64,000 bases of DNA from JAMXLG01 sp963818925 (GCA_963818925.1 CAWFTN010000001.1:992001-1056000), one strand, 5' to 3'; counted from the stretch's first letter, positions 1-8,524 are shown. The notes: generated by a model from the letters alone, not told the origin. Translations and numbers: made by a program.

Positions 1-154
1 CGATATAAACTTTAAACTCGCCGGATTACTGCTTGCCGGTTCGATTCCCGGCGTTCTCGTCGGGACGCCGCTCGCCGTTCGCCTGCCCGAAGTGCCGTTT
101 CGAATCGTCCTTTCGCTGATTCTCGTCGTGGTCGGCGTGCGGCTGTTCTTCTAA
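1..154 (+). CDS. TauE/SafE-like sulfite exporter family permease, C-terminal end only
   Basis: The frame starting at base 2 is open from the window edge to a TAA at 152-154. It encodes about 50 hydrophobic residues: a glycine-rich loop (LLLAGSIPGVLVGT), a short polar stretch (RLPE) and a final helix ending VGVRLFF. A GxxxG-type helix, a short RLP linker and a last helix are the usual end of TauE/SafE (DUF81) membrane permeases, which export small sulfur-containing or organic anions. Only the last sixth or so of such a protein is present, so the family call rests on a short match. Its stop overlaps the stop of the convergent glycosyltransferase gene inside CTAA. Confidence 0.55.
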   Translation, partial: DINFKLAGLLLAGSIPGVLVGTPLAVRLPEVPFRIVLSLILVVVGVRLFF

Positions 155-1890
155 GCCCACGGAGGCCAACACGACAACGGAACCGTGGCCGGCGGCGCTT
201 GAGGGAGACCGATGGCGCCGGTTTTCACTGCGTTGAGATGTTGACCGCGGCGGTGCTGAAGTATCGGCCGATTGTTGACCGGTTCACGAGCGTAGAGGGC
301 TTCAAAGCCTGCTACGCGCTTGTCGGACCAGGTGATCGACTGCTGATGAACGCCGCCGTTGCGGACCGTATAGCACGACGTAATCTTCGGAACGTGAATG
401 AAGTCGTGTGCGCGCAGAAACGTCAGCCACATCGAATAATCGCCGAAATAGGGAATCGCCGGATCGAATGGCGTGCCGTCGGCGATGAGTTCTCGCCGGA
501 ACATACAGCTAATCATGTCGATTCGATTGGTAATGAGGAGTTCGGTTGGATCGGCGCTGCTGCTCAAGCTGCTGTCGACACCGTAGAGCTCCCATCCGGA
601 CTCGGCGTTTCCGCGAAGATACGCCGTAATGACGTCCGCATGCGCGACCGCCGACGTTCCTCGCTCGAGCGCCGCGACCAACGAAGAGATGTGGTTCGGA
701 AAGAACAGGTCGTCGTCGTTCAGAAAATTGACGTATATGCCGTGCGTCGCCGCGAAAGCCATTTTGGCGGTCGCGTAGATGTCGTTCGTCTCGTTGTACA
801 TGAAACGAACATCGCTGTACGAATCCGCCAGATCGTCGACGCGCGGGCCGCCGTCAACAGCGACGATCGTTTCGATGTTCTTGTACTCTTGGCGCCGTAC
901 GCTCTCGAGCGCGTGAACGAGTAGATCCTTTCGGTCGAACGTTGGGATCAGTACAGAGACGAGCGGTTCTGAAGAGCGGAACTCGACGCGAGGTGCCGGC
1001 GCGACGGTTCTCTGCGAATATACCGACGGCGTACTGCCCAGGGCGGATAGTACTGCGTCGGCTAGTGAAGCTGCGTAGCGGCGATCGTAGGTCTGCACGC
1101 CGTGAAGACATTCGGTTGCGCCGCTCGCGAGATCGCAGACGAGCGCTTTGCCCCAACGGGACAGCGAGAGCGCCGTATCGGCACCATAGCTCGACGTATC
1201 GACGATCACTTTCGCGCGTTCGAGCGCGTGGCGAGCGCGACCGATTCGTGAGAACTCGGCGATGCCGGGGCGGCCGGGATCGGTCGCGCTGATGACCAGT
1301 ATATGCGTCTTGAAATCTAAGAGTGGAAGGATGAAGGCTTGCGCGCAGTCGCCGGAGAGATCCGGCGCCCACACGACGATGGAGTCGCCCATGTCCGACG
1401 ATGCGTGCAGCGGGGCGGGGACAAGTTCGTCGCGCGAGGCTACCTTCGTAAAGTATGGGTGCTGCGTACCGCTTAAGGCCGCGATGCGATGGCGTTCGCT
1501 TTCTGTCGCAGCCACATATCCGTCACCGAGCCTCAGCATCGCCGACACGAGCCTGCGCTCCGTATCGCTATATACCGCGAGGTCGCGCAGCGGCCGATCG
1601 TTATTTACTAATAGGTTGCCGTAAGCGGCCACCGCCCACATCTCGCGGCTCTCATCGAGCGTACGGTCCGGTGAAACGATTTGAGCTGCCACCGCATCGA
1701 GACGCAGCGCGGTTTCCGTCTGCAGAAGCGCGCGAACGAAGAACCGCTCGTTGCGAGCCCTTCGGCGCATGGCATCGGCGACGGCAAACGTGAGTCCGAA
1801 TCTATCGAAGATGATCGTGGGTTCGTCCCAAGCCATGCCGCGAGCGAGGCGTTGCGCCAACGGGCCATGCGGGACGATCGAACTGCTCAT
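151..1890 (-). CDS. Family 2 glycosyltransferase with a long N-terminal region
   Basis: This is a 579-residue protein. Residues about 309-540 form a GT-A family 2 domain. It opens with VSVLIPTFDRKDLL, carries VAVDGG, and has the metal and sugar-nucleotide acidic motif NDDD near 391-394. The first 300 residues are not clearly recognised; a stretch near 235-290 resembles the end of a degenerate GT-B fold, so the protein may combine two glycosyltransferase modules. It should transfer a sugar to a surface glycan or glycolipid in the cytoplasm. The ATG at 1890 overlaps the stop of the upstream sulfotransferase gene (ATGA), so it is the last gene of the operon that begins with rmlB. The extreme C-terminus is proline/tryptophan rich and poorly conserved in appearance. 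Confidence 0.8.
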   Translation of the reverse strand: MSSSIVPHGPLAQRLARGMAWDEPTIIFDRFGLTFAVADAMRRRARNERFFVRALLQTETALRLDAVAAQIVSPDRTLDESREMWAVAAYGNLLVNNDRPLRDLAVYSDTERRLVSAMLRLGDGYVAATESERHRIAALSGTQHPYFTKVASRDELVPAPLHASSDMGDSIVVWAPDLSGDCAQAFILPLLDFKTHILVISATDPGRPGIAEFSRIGRARHALERAKVIVDTSSYGADTALSLSRWGKALVCDLASGATECLHGVQTYDRRYAASLADAVLSALGSTPSVYSQRTVAPAPRVEFRSSEPLVSVLIPTFDRKDLLVHALESVRRQEYKNIETIVAVDGGPRVDDLADSYSDVRFMYNETNDIYATAKMAFAATHGIYVNFLNDDDLFFPNHISSLVAALERGTSAVAHADVITAYLRGNAESGWELYGVDSSLSSSADPTELLITNRIDMISCMFRRELIADGTPFDPAIPYFGDYSMWLTFLRAHDFIHVPKITSCYTVRNGGVHQQSITWSDKRVAGFEALYAREPVNNRPILQHRRGQHLNAVKTGAIGLPQAPPATVPLSCWPPWA

Positions 1891-2726
1891 GCGTTACGTG
1901 CGGCAGCGGTCCGAAAAGCGGGCCAATCCGGTGTCAGATAGCTAAGAATGGAGCGAAGGTTTTCATCATCCCGTTCGCCCGACTGTCTTGCGGTATTCAA
2001 CACGCCTTCGAACGTTTCGCCCACCGAAAGATCGCTCGCAATACTCTTCACGACAGCGGGTAGACCCGGCCCGGTAATTTCTTCGTAGGAAAATGTGCGC
2101 GAAAGGGCCGCCGGAAACGTTGCAGCGGCATATTCGCATTCCGCCACGATCTGTGCGAGGGCACTCGTGAATTCGGTTGCGGTTATCGGAGCAATCGTAC
2201 TTGGATCGAACTTGGCGCGAAGTTCGGTCTCCTTGCTCCAGAAGCCGCTCTTCGTACCTTTGGCAAGACTATACGCTTGTTTGATCTTATCCGCGCGTTC
2301 GACGTAGTAGACACGGTCGAATCCAAGTGAGAGCAGATCGAAGCCGCGTGCGAGCAACTGCTGATACTGGCCGGCGTGAACCTTCGCTCCAAAGACCAAC
2401 GAATCAATGCTACACGTGCCGGCAAAGAGCAACTGACAATATTTGCCGATGTCCATTTGCCCTTCGCCGTATACCGAGACCGCTTCGTTCATATATGCGG
2501 GATTGAACCATTCGAAGGGCGAGCCGAGTCCGGCGCTTTCGAGTGCGTGGGAGAGCGCTGTCGATCCCGTCCGCGGCGTGCTGACGAGCAAGTACTTCTT
2601 GAGCGAAGTCCCTGAAAGCGGTGGACGTTGGGAGGCGTTGTGAAATGCGGTCTGGAGGTGCTCTCTGATAACTGCGCGAGTCGCTTCCCAACCGGGAGGC
2701 GGCTCATTACGATGTTGCATCGTCAT
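1887..2726 (-). CDS. Stf0-type sulfotransferase
   Basis: This is a 279-residue protein with the PAPS 5'-phosphosulfate loop LLVSTPRTGSTAL at about 46-58, followed by SALESAGLG-like spacing and FEWFNP. That combination is typical of the Stf0 sulfotransferase family, first known from mycobacterial trehalose sulfation. It likely moves sulfate from PAPS onto a hydroxyl of a sugar in the glycan made by this operon. An internal ATG at 2720 has an AGGA sequence about 8 bases upstream and could be the true start. It overlaps the glycosyltransferase by 4 bases and lies 20 bases after the methyltransferase. The acceptor cannot be told from sequence. Confidence 0.8.
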   Translation of the reverse strand: MTMQHRNEPPPGWEATRAVIREHLQTAFHNASQRPPLSGTSLKKYLLVSTPRTGSTALSHALESAGLGSPFEWFNPAYMNEAVSVYGEGQMDIGKYCQLLFAGTCSIDSLVFGAKVHAGQYQQLLARGFDLLSLGFDRVYYVERADKIKQAYSLAKGTKSGFWSKETELRAKFDPSTIAPITATEFTSALAQIVAECEYAAATFPAALSRTFSYEEITGPGLPAVVKSIASDLSVGETFEGVLNTARQSGERDDENLRSILSYLTPDWPAFRTAAARNA

Positions 2727-2746
2727 CCTATGATTTCATTACGCGA

Positions 2747-3481
2747 TTAGCCCGCGGCCAGAACCATCATCAACGCTCCCGCGACATCGCGATAGCGATC
2801 CGCCAGCGGCCAGAGGCCGCGAAGTTGCGCATCTCCGATGATATCGGCACTGATAATCTGCTCGTTCTGGAAATCGGCGAAGAGCTTCAGCGCAAGGCCG
2901 TGTTCGCCGGCGATCGCGTATCCTGCATCGCGAACGTCCGCGCGAAGCGTGTTCCAGTCGTAGACACGCTGGTGTCCGTGTTTGTGATCGTTTGCAGTCA
3001 GCGCGTACGCGGATTCGAGGAGGCCCATCTCGACGGCGAGTTGCCGCGAGAGCGCTCGAGCATTGGGAACCGAACACGCGACCATACCGCCCGGCGCGAG
3101 AAAAGAACGAACGTGCCGAAGAAGTTTCACCGCGTCATCCACGTGCTCTAAGACGTGATGCATCACGACGAGATCCGCCTTTGACATCGGGCTGAAACAC
3201 TCGAACATGGAATGTTCGTACGTGACATTCGTCTTCGCCAGGCGAGAGCGGGCGATATCGAGGAATCGCGCCGAGCCGTCTACGGCGACGACCGACGTGC
3301 AGTTCTCGGCGAGCAGAGCGGTGAGGCCGCCTGTCGCCGATCCGAGCTCGATGACGGAAAGCGTTCGCAGCTCAACGCGTTGCGCGAGCTTCGCTATAAA
3401 CTCGAGCCGTTTGTACTGTTCGCCTACAGTATCGATTGCATACGTATCGACTAGGCTGTCCAGTATCTCTCTATCCATCAT
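2747..3481 (-). CDS. Class I SAM-dependent methyltransferase
   Basis: This is a 244-residue protein from the ATG at 3481. An ATG directly follows it at 3478, and a longer frame reaches back to 3574 but would run far into the upstream gene. Motif I is VIELGSATGGLTALL, followed by the acidic strand end VVAVDGS. Later come VMHHVLEHVDD and LAPGGMVACSVPNA, the usual post-motif pattern of Methyltransf_11/23-type enzymes. The start lies one base after the stop of the ATP-grasp/HAD gene, so translation is probably coupled. It likely methylates a sugar or sugar-linked group of the glycan; the substrate is unknown. Confidence 0.8.
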   Translation of the reverse strand: MMDREILDSLVDTYAIDTVGEQYKRLEFIAKLAQRVELRTLSVIELGSATGGLTALLAENCTSVVAVDGSARFLDIARSRLAKTNVTYEHSMFECFSPMSKADLVVMHHVLEHVDDAVKLLRHVRSFLAPGGMVACSVPNARALSRQLAVEMGLLESAYALTANDHKHGHQRVYDWNTLRADVRDAGYAIAGEHGLALKLFADFQNEQIISADIIGDAQLRGLWPLADRYRDVAGALMMVLAAG

Positions 3482-3482
3482 T

Positions 3483-4760
3483 CTACTTTCGGCGCAGGTG
3501 GTCGAGGAGCATAGACGCAGTGTCAACGTCAAGGCTCGTGAAGCCGGCATCGGCGCATGCTTGGCGCTCGGCAAAGCTATCGTCGATGAGCAAAGCGCCC
3601 GGGCCCATGAACTCCGTCTTCGGGGTCGTCTTGTCGATTAATACGAGCCGGTCGAAAGCCGCACGGAGGGCATACCGGTCAAGCCATTCTTCCGCACCGC
3701 GTTCATTTCGGGAGAGCAGCATGACAGGTATATTTCGGTGCTTGGCAGCGAAGAGCAACGGAATGAGATCGAAGTTCGGCGCGCCGTTGAGGCTGAGCGT
3801 GTCGTCGAAGTCGACGTAGAGCTCTTTGAAATCGAGCTTAGCTCGAAACCGCGAGATGAAGGCGCGATCCATCACGAATTCGAGTTCGTTCGGTCGTATG
3901 TGTACCGGGATTCGCTGGCTTTCAAAAATCGTTAGAAGTGGAAGATTGACTCCTTGCATCCGCGCGAAGGTGGCACCGCCGGGAATGCGGGCACCGACCT
4001 CGAGCAGTACCCAATCTCCCGGCGCGCGCTCCTTGAGCTGAAAGAACCAGGCGCCGTACAATGCAAAGCGCGCGGAGATTGCGTTCGCGAAGTCGACTGC
4101 GCTCGGCACTTCGTGGCGTTCGGCGCGTACGGAGATGCCGGCGCGGGTTCGCGCGCGTCGTCGCGATTGCACGAACAGTACGCCGGAGTCGCGATCTGAG
4201 AAACAGTCCACTGTTACTTCCTCGCCCGGCAAGTATTCGCTGATGACCATTGACGATTCATCAGATCCGATGGCAGCGAAGAGTTCGCGCTCATCGCGAC
4301 ATATCTGGGCGCGCTGCGACCCCTGGCCGCGATCCGGCTTGACGAAAACCGGAAAGTCGGCGGGTGCGAGATCGGATGCCGAAAAGAGCCGCGGTACCGG
4401 AACTGTAGCAGCTAATGCTTCGTACGTGGCCTTCTTGAAGCGTGTAACGGCGACGGTTTCGAGCGGCGAAGAGAGAACGGTGCAGTGAAGTTGGCCGGCC
4501 GCCGCGACCAGCGCCAGTTGAACGTCATCGTGCGCGGGAAAAATATAGTCGATGCCCTGCGCATCGACCAATGCGTTGACCGCGCTAACAAAGTCCGGCG
4601 AATCGCAATGAGGGACGCGCGCGTTGCATCGGAAGACCCAATCGGCATGGCTGTTCGGAGTCGATTCGGCGCCGAAGAGACCGATATCTCGCCGCCGTAC
4701 GAGTGCATCATGAATTTCGAGGCCGATTTCCGTTCCGGACGGTAGGACGAGGACCTTCAT
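3483..4760 (-). CDS. ATP-grasp ligase fused to a HAD-like phosphatase domain
   Basis: This 425-residue protein has two modules. Residues about 1-300 form a carbamoyl-phosphate-synthase/PylC-like ATP-grasp enzyme: a Rossmann-like start (MKVLVLPSGTEIG), the nucleotide loop FVKPDRGQGS at about 138-147, YLPGEEVTVDCF, and the Mg-binding end LLEVGARIPGG. Residues about 313-425 form a HAD domain with DFDDT (317-321), LLS (348-350), DKTTPK (376-381) and LIDDS (391-395), so all HAD catalytic motifs are kept. The ATP-grasp part should form an amide or similar bond through an acyl phosphate. The HAD part could remove a phosphate from the same intermediate. The gene overlaps the aminotransferase gene by ATGA, suggesting action on an amino-sugar. 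This fusion is uncommon; the reaction is inferred. Confidence 0.75.
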   Translation of the reverse strand: MKVLVLPSGTEIGLEIHDALVRRRDIGLFGAESTPNSHADWVFRCNARVPHCDSPDFVSAVNALVDAQGIDYIFPAHDDVQLALVAAAGQLHCTVLSSPLETVAVTRFKKATYEALAATVPVPRLFSASDLAPADFPVFVKPDRGQGSQRAQICRDERELFAAIGSDESSMVISEYLPGEEVTVDCFSDRDSGVLFVQSRRRARTRAGISVRAERHEVPSAVDFANAISARFALYGAWFFQLKERAPGDWVLLEVGARIPGGATFARMQGVNLPLLTIFESQRIPVHIRPNELEFVMDRAFISRFRAKLDFKELYVDFDDTLSLNGAPNFDLIPLLFAAKHRNIPVMLLSRNERGAEEWLDRYALRAAFDRLVLIDKTTPKTEFMGPGALLIDDSFAERQACADAGFTSLDVDTASMLLDHLRRK

Positions 4761-5864
4761 TGCAATGTTGCGGAGAGCGCATCGATTACCCGACGCAACC
4801 GACGATCGTCAAGATCGTGAAAGAACGGCAACCCAAAAACGGTTGAGGCAAGGCGCTCCGTCACCGGCAGCGCGTCGCGCGAAAAATCTTGGTAGGCCCG
4901 CTGCACGTGCACGCCGCGCTGCCACCAGCGGCGCGTTTCGACGCCGCGTTCGCGCAATTCGTCAACGATCGCATCCGACGGCACGTGCGTGCGGACGTTG
5001 CAATAGCACGACACCCAGCCGTTCCCATAGCCGGGAAGCGTTTCAACGCCGAGCGGCTCGAGCAGCTCGATGTATCGTGCGGTCAAGTCTTGCATGAGCT
5101 CGCGCCGCGGTGACCAGTTCTCGAACGCGGCAAGACCGACGGCGGCGTTGAATTCGTTCAACTTACCGTTGTAGCCGAGAATCTGCCCGGCGGGCGATCC
5201 CCAAACGCCGAAATTGCAAACTTGATTGAAGCGCTCCACCAACGGAGCATCGGTCGAGAGGAGCAAGCCGCCTTCGCCGGTGCCGAAAACTTTCGTCGCG
5301 TGCAGGCTGATCATGATCGGTGAGCGTCCCGGGCGTGCCTGCGGAACCGAGGCCACGGTATCGAAAGACGCCGCGCAGTCGATGATAACGGGGATGCCGG
5401 TTTCTTCCGTAAACGCGTCCCAATCCGACGTGACGACGGGCGCTCCGAATGCGGAGACGACGATGACTGCACCTACATCCGCAAGATCGCCGCGTTTGCG
5501 CAAAGCCGCGGGATCGAGCCATCCACGTCTGCTCGTCCACGTCGACAAAGTGTGGGCGTAAGTTCGCTGCCCATGCAGCTGCTGCGGTGCCGACGAACGT
5601 CCACGATGGCAACAGGCACTTTGTTCCCGGACGCGCGCGGACAGCGATAAGCGCCGCGCTCAAAGCGACGGTACCGTTCGCAGCAAGTGCAGCCTGCTCT
5701 GGTTGCACTCGGAAATGCTCGGCAAAGCGCTCGCGAAGCTCGCGGTGGAGCTGACCGTAGTTCGAGTACCAACGAGCGTCGTCGATCCGATTGAGATACG
5801 GAACCAGTTGGTCCGCGGTCGGAAGTTGCGGGTGCATCACCGGGATCAGGTCAGTGATCGTCAT
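4757..5864 (-). CDS. DegT/DnrJ/EryC1/StrS aminotransferase, broken by a one-base frameshift
   Basis: Two overlapping frames together make one sugar aminotransferase. The first gives residues 1-115, with NGTVALSAAL and LLPSWTFVGTAAAA, ending FVDVDEQTWM. The second begins LDPAALRKRGDLADVGAVIV and holds IIDCAAS and the PLP lysine in SLHATKVFGTGEGG (Lys about 191). Removing one C from the CC at 5519-5520 of the plus strand joins them as TWMLDPAAL, the usual family sequence. The result is 368 residues, a normal length. Either the gene is a recent pseudogene or the base is an assembly error; intact, tightly coupled neighbours favour error. It should put an amino group on a 4-keto or 3-keto dTDP-sugar made from the RmlB product. 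The ATG at 5864 shares its A with the previous stop (TGATG). Confidence 0.8.
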
Positions 5865-6529
5865 CACGTCGGGAGTTTTCTCAACACGAAGCTGTTCTCG
5901 TAACTCGGAGGCTGACCGATGACTTCGTATCCCGCGAAAAGGTTGCGTTGCCGGAGGCGGTCTACTGCCGGTCCGACCTCAGGGCTGTACTGATGATCGG
6001 CATAGTCATCGAATACGACGTATCCACCGGGCACGATGAACCGCTCATACAACAGAAAGTCGGCCCAGACGTGCTCGCGTTTGTGGCCGCCGTCGATATG
6101 AAGCAGCTTGAATGCGGGCGAGAGCTGCAGCGTGTCTTCGATCGCATCTTGCGAGTAGCGCTGAATAATCGCGCATTTTGGAAACAGCTGCTGACGGAAA
6201 TACGCAAGCTCCTGGCTTTGACCCGGCAACTCGCAGGGATCGATCCCAATGATCTTTGAGGTGCTTCCCGTGAGCCGGTCCATGAACGCGAGCGATTTTC
6301 CCTTCCAAACGCCTATTTCCACGACGTCTCCAGGCGTATCCCGAAGAAGAAGACAGATAAATCCGAGCAGTTTGACGTACGGATGAAACGACAACTCGGT
6401 TCGTGCCATGAAACGGACAGGCATCACGGCGTTTGCAGATTCAAAATCAGCCGAGACTTTCGCCCAAATTTGGTCGATTGCCGCCGTCGTTACAGCGTCC
6501 TTCAGGACCTTATGCAGATCCGTGTCCAT
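5864..6529 (-). CDS. TylF-like class I methyltransferase
   Basis: This 221-residue protein starts at the ATG at 6529, two bases after the rmlA stop; a longer frame to 6610 would overlap rmlA. It has VVEIGVWKGKSLAFMDRL (SAM motif I), IIGIDPCEL, LLHIDGGHKREHVWADF and VPGGYVVFDDYADH. The DGGH and FDDY motifs with acidic metal-binding residues are typical of TylF/macrocin O-methyltransferase and Methyltransf_24 enzymes, which methylate sugar hydroxyls with Mg. A role in O-methylating a deoxysugar of the local glycan fits its place between rmlA and the aminotransferase gene. Confidence 0.75.
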   Translation of the reverse strand: MDTDLHKVLKDAVTTAAIDQIWAKVSADFESANAVMPVRFMARTELSFHPYVKLLGFICLLLRDTPGDVVEIGVWKGKSLAFMDRLTGSTSKIIGIDPCELPGQSQELAYFRQQLFPKCAIIQRYSQDAIEDTLQLSPAFKLLHIDGGHKREHVWADFLLYERFIVPGGYVVFDDYADHQYSPEVGPAVDRLRQRNLFAGYEVIGQPPSYENSFVLRKLPT

Positions 6530-6531
6530 GC

Positions 6532-7260
6532 TTAGCACGCGGCTTGTTTGCTCTCCGCTACCAACTGCGTTGCGCGGTAGAGCGACTCGAATTGCCCCGC
6601 ATCCGTCCACCAGCCGTCGAGGATGTCATAGTACAGGTCGCCTTCTTTGATGTACGCGTTGTTGACGTCGGTGATTTCGAGCTCGCCGCGCGCTGATTGC
6701 TTCAAACGCTTGCAGAAATCGAAGACGCGGCGATCGTACATGTAGATGCCGGTCACGGCGTAACGGCTCTTGGGCGCAAGCGGTTTTTCCTCAATTCGAA
6801 CGATGCGGTCACCGTCGAGTTCCGGACAGCCGAAACGTTCGGGATCCTCGACTTCCTTCAACAAAATACGCGCACCGGAGTCTTGCTCTTCGAACTTGCG
6901 TATGTACGGCGTGATGTCGTCTTTGATAATGTTGTCACCCAGAATGACCGCGATCCGCTGGCCTTCCGCGAAGTGTTCGCACAGCTTGAGTGCGTCCGCG
7001 ATCCCGCCTTCGCCCTCTTGATAGGTGTAGTAAATATCTTTGAGACCAAACTCTTTGCCGTTACCCAACAGACGCAAGAAGTCCCCGGCAGAGTTTCCGC
7101 CGGTGACGATCATGATGTCTTTGATGCCCGCTCGCACAAGCGTCTCGATCGGATAGTAGATCATCGGCTTGTCGTAAATGGGAAGAAGGTGCTTGTTCGT
7201 CACCTTCGTCAACGGACGAAGCCGCGAACCCAGACCGCCTGCGAGAATAACGCCTTTCAT
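6532..7260 (-). CDS. rmlA: Glucose-1-phosphate thymidylyltransferase (short RmlA)
   Basis: This 242-residue enzyme makes dTDP-glucose from dTTP and glucose-1-phosphate, the first step of the dTDP-deoxysugar pathway in the cytoplasm. The nucleotide-binding signature GGLGSRLRPLT lies at about 8-18, followed by NKHLLPIYDKPMIYYPIE. VILGDNI holds a metal-binding Asp, and RIEEKP and VTGIYMYD follow. The length is that of the short class (about 240, against 290 for enterobacterial RfbA). It sits 6 bases after rmlB and begins the sugar-activation part of the operon. Confidence 0.93.
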   Translation of the reverse strand: MKGVILAGGLGSRLRPLTKVTNKHLLPIYDKPMIYYPIETLVRAGIKDIMIVTGGNSAGDFLRLLGNGKEFGLKDIYYTYQEGEGGIADALKLCEHFAEGQRIAVILGDNIIKDDITPYIRKFEEQDSGARILLKEVEDPERFGCPELDGDRIVRIEEKPLAPKSRYAVTGIYMYDRRVFDFCKRLKQSARGELEITDVNNAYIKEGDLYYDILDGWWTDAGQFESLYRATQLVAESKQAAC

Positions 7261-7266
7261 AATCCT

Positions 7267-8271
7267 CTACCGATGTGCGTACTGACGTTTGTAGTAATTC
7301 AAAAACTCGCCCGACTTTAACGGACGCCACCACGAATCGTTCGTCCGGTACCATTCGATCGTATCGAGGAGGCCTCGAGCGAAATCGACACGCGGAGTCC
7401 AACCGAGCGCGCGCGCTTTGCTCGTGTCGACCGCATAACGCCGGTCGTGTCCCGGGCGATCGACGACGTAGCGCACGTGCGTATCTATCGAGCGTCCGCA
7501 GTTCTCGACCAGTAACCGCGTAATCTCGATGTTGGTGCGCGGATTACCGCCGCCGATGTTGTAGATGTTGCCGAATTCGCCGTGTTCGAGCACGTGCATA
7601 ATGCCGCGCGCATGATCCTCGACGTGTAGCCAATCGCGGATCTGCAAACCGTCGCCGTACACCGGCACTTGCTGATCGTCGAGCAGATTGGAAACGAACA
7701 ACGGAATGAGTTTCTCGGGATACTGATACGGCCCGTACGTATTGCTGCCGCGCGTGATCATCACCGGGGTACCGTATGTCGTGCGATATGCAAGTACTTG
7801 AAGGTCGCCGCCGGCTTTCGATGCGGAATACGGGCTGCGGGGGCGGAGCGGATCGTCCTCTGTCGACTCGCCTTCGCTGACGTCGCCGTACACTTCGTCT
7901 GTCGACACCTGCAGATACCGCGGAATCGAACGCGCGCGCACGGCCTCGAGCAACACGTGCGTGCCGAGAATGTCGGTACGCAAGAACGCTTCCGGATCGA
8001 GGATCGAGCGGTCGACATGCGTCTCCGCTGCGAAGTTCACGATGGCGTCGACGCCGTCACCAAGTGCGTGCGCGACCGCAGCGGCATTGCAGATGTCGCC
8101 TTGAATGAAGCGGTAGCGCGGATCGCCCTCGATATCACGGAGATTAGCGGGGTTACCCGCATACGTCATCGCATCGAGGTTGACGATCTCGAGCGAAGCG
8201 CGCTCGCGCAGCGCCAAACGAATGAAATTTGACCCGATAAACCCCAGGCCGCCGGTGACCAACCAACGCAT
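7267..8271 (-). CDS. rmlB: dTDP-glucose 4,6-dehydratase
   Basis: This is a 334-residue extended SDR enzyme that converts dTDP-glucose to dTDP-4-keto-6-deoxyglucose. The N-terminus MRWLVTGGLGFIGSNFIRL carries the NAD-binding GxxGxxG. The catalytic YSASKAGGD (YxxxK) is present with STDEVYGD upstream. HVEDHARGI and YNIGGG match the substrate-binding half. The start is preceded by a clear ribosome site (CCGGAGAG at 8272-8279, read on the minus strand). It is the first gene of the eight-gene minus-strand operon and is divergent from rpsB. rmlC and rmlD are not in the window, so the 4-keto sugar is probably aminated by the DegT enzyme. Confidence 0.93.
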   Translation of the reverse strand: MRWLVTGGLGFIGSNFIRLALRERASLEIVNLDAMTYAGNPANLRDIEGDPRYRFIQGDICNAAAVAHALGDGVDAIVNFAAETHVDRSILDPEAFLRTDILGTHVLLEAVRARSIPRYLQVSTDEVYGDVSEGESTEDDPLRPRSPYSASKAGGDLQVLAYRTTYGTPVMITRGSNTYGPYQYPEKLIPLFVSNLLDDQQVPVYGDGLQIRDWLHVEDHARGIMHVLEHGEFGNIYNIGGGNPRTNIEITRLLVENCGRSIDTHVRYVVDRPGHDRRYAVDTSKARALGWTPRVDFARGLLDTIEWYRTNDSWWRPLKSGEFLNYYKRQYAHR

Positions 8272-8341
8272 CTCTCCGGTGTTCGGCCTCGCGACGCCCT
8301 ACCTTAAGACCAAGGGAGCGTGCAGCAGTTCCGATCGGTCC

Positions 8342-8371
8342 TGGACCCGCCCTTGAGCCGCGTGATATACT
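8342..8371 (+). promoter_or_regulatory. Candidate sigma-70 promoter of the rpsB operon
   Basis: A TGGACC hexamer (8342-8347), an 18-base gap and TATACT (8366-8371) resemble a housekeeping promoter. Transcription would start near 8378 and give an rpsB leader of about 145 bases. Five of six bases match at -10 and four of six at -35. No transcript data support it. Confidence 0.45.
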
Positions 8372-8378
8372 CTTGCGG

Positions 8379-8403
8379 CTGCCCTTGAGAAGGGCGGATT
8401 TTT
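8379..8403 (+). promoter_or_regulatory. Leader hairpin followed by a T run, upstream of rpsB
   Basis: The arms CTGCCCTT (8379-8386) and AAGGGCGG (8390-8397) can pair around GAG with one G-T wobble. TTTTT follows at 8399-8403. It would lie at the very 5' end of the predicted rpsB transcript. It could be a short attenuator or a 5' stabilising stem. The stem is short, so function is uncertain. Confidence 0.35.
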
Positions 8404-8432
8404 CACTACGCCCGGCATGGAAAGCGGGGCGA

Positions 8433-8462
8433 GGGTTCCCGCGCTCGCGGGAATCCATATGG
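8433..8462. repeat. Dispersed palindromic repeat, copy 1 (CCATATGG-flanked)
   Basis: Read on the minus strand this is CCATATGG, one base, TTCCCGCG, two bases, CGCGGGAACCC. The inner arms pair perfectly. The same arrangement recurs at 30786-30816 with a three-base loop. The copy here lies in the predicted rpsB leader, between the promoter and the ribosome site. Confidence 0.7.
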
Positions 8463-8524
8463 TCCCAAGACACGGATCGCACGCTATGAGGGCACGCGGG
8501 CCGGGACCAGAAGGGAGAACCTCT

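Noticed and set aside
8272..8524. tRNA or other structured RNA gene upstream of rpsB
   Set aside because: No cloverleaf or known RNA motif; the region is explained by a promoter, a short hairpin, a repeat and the ribosome site.
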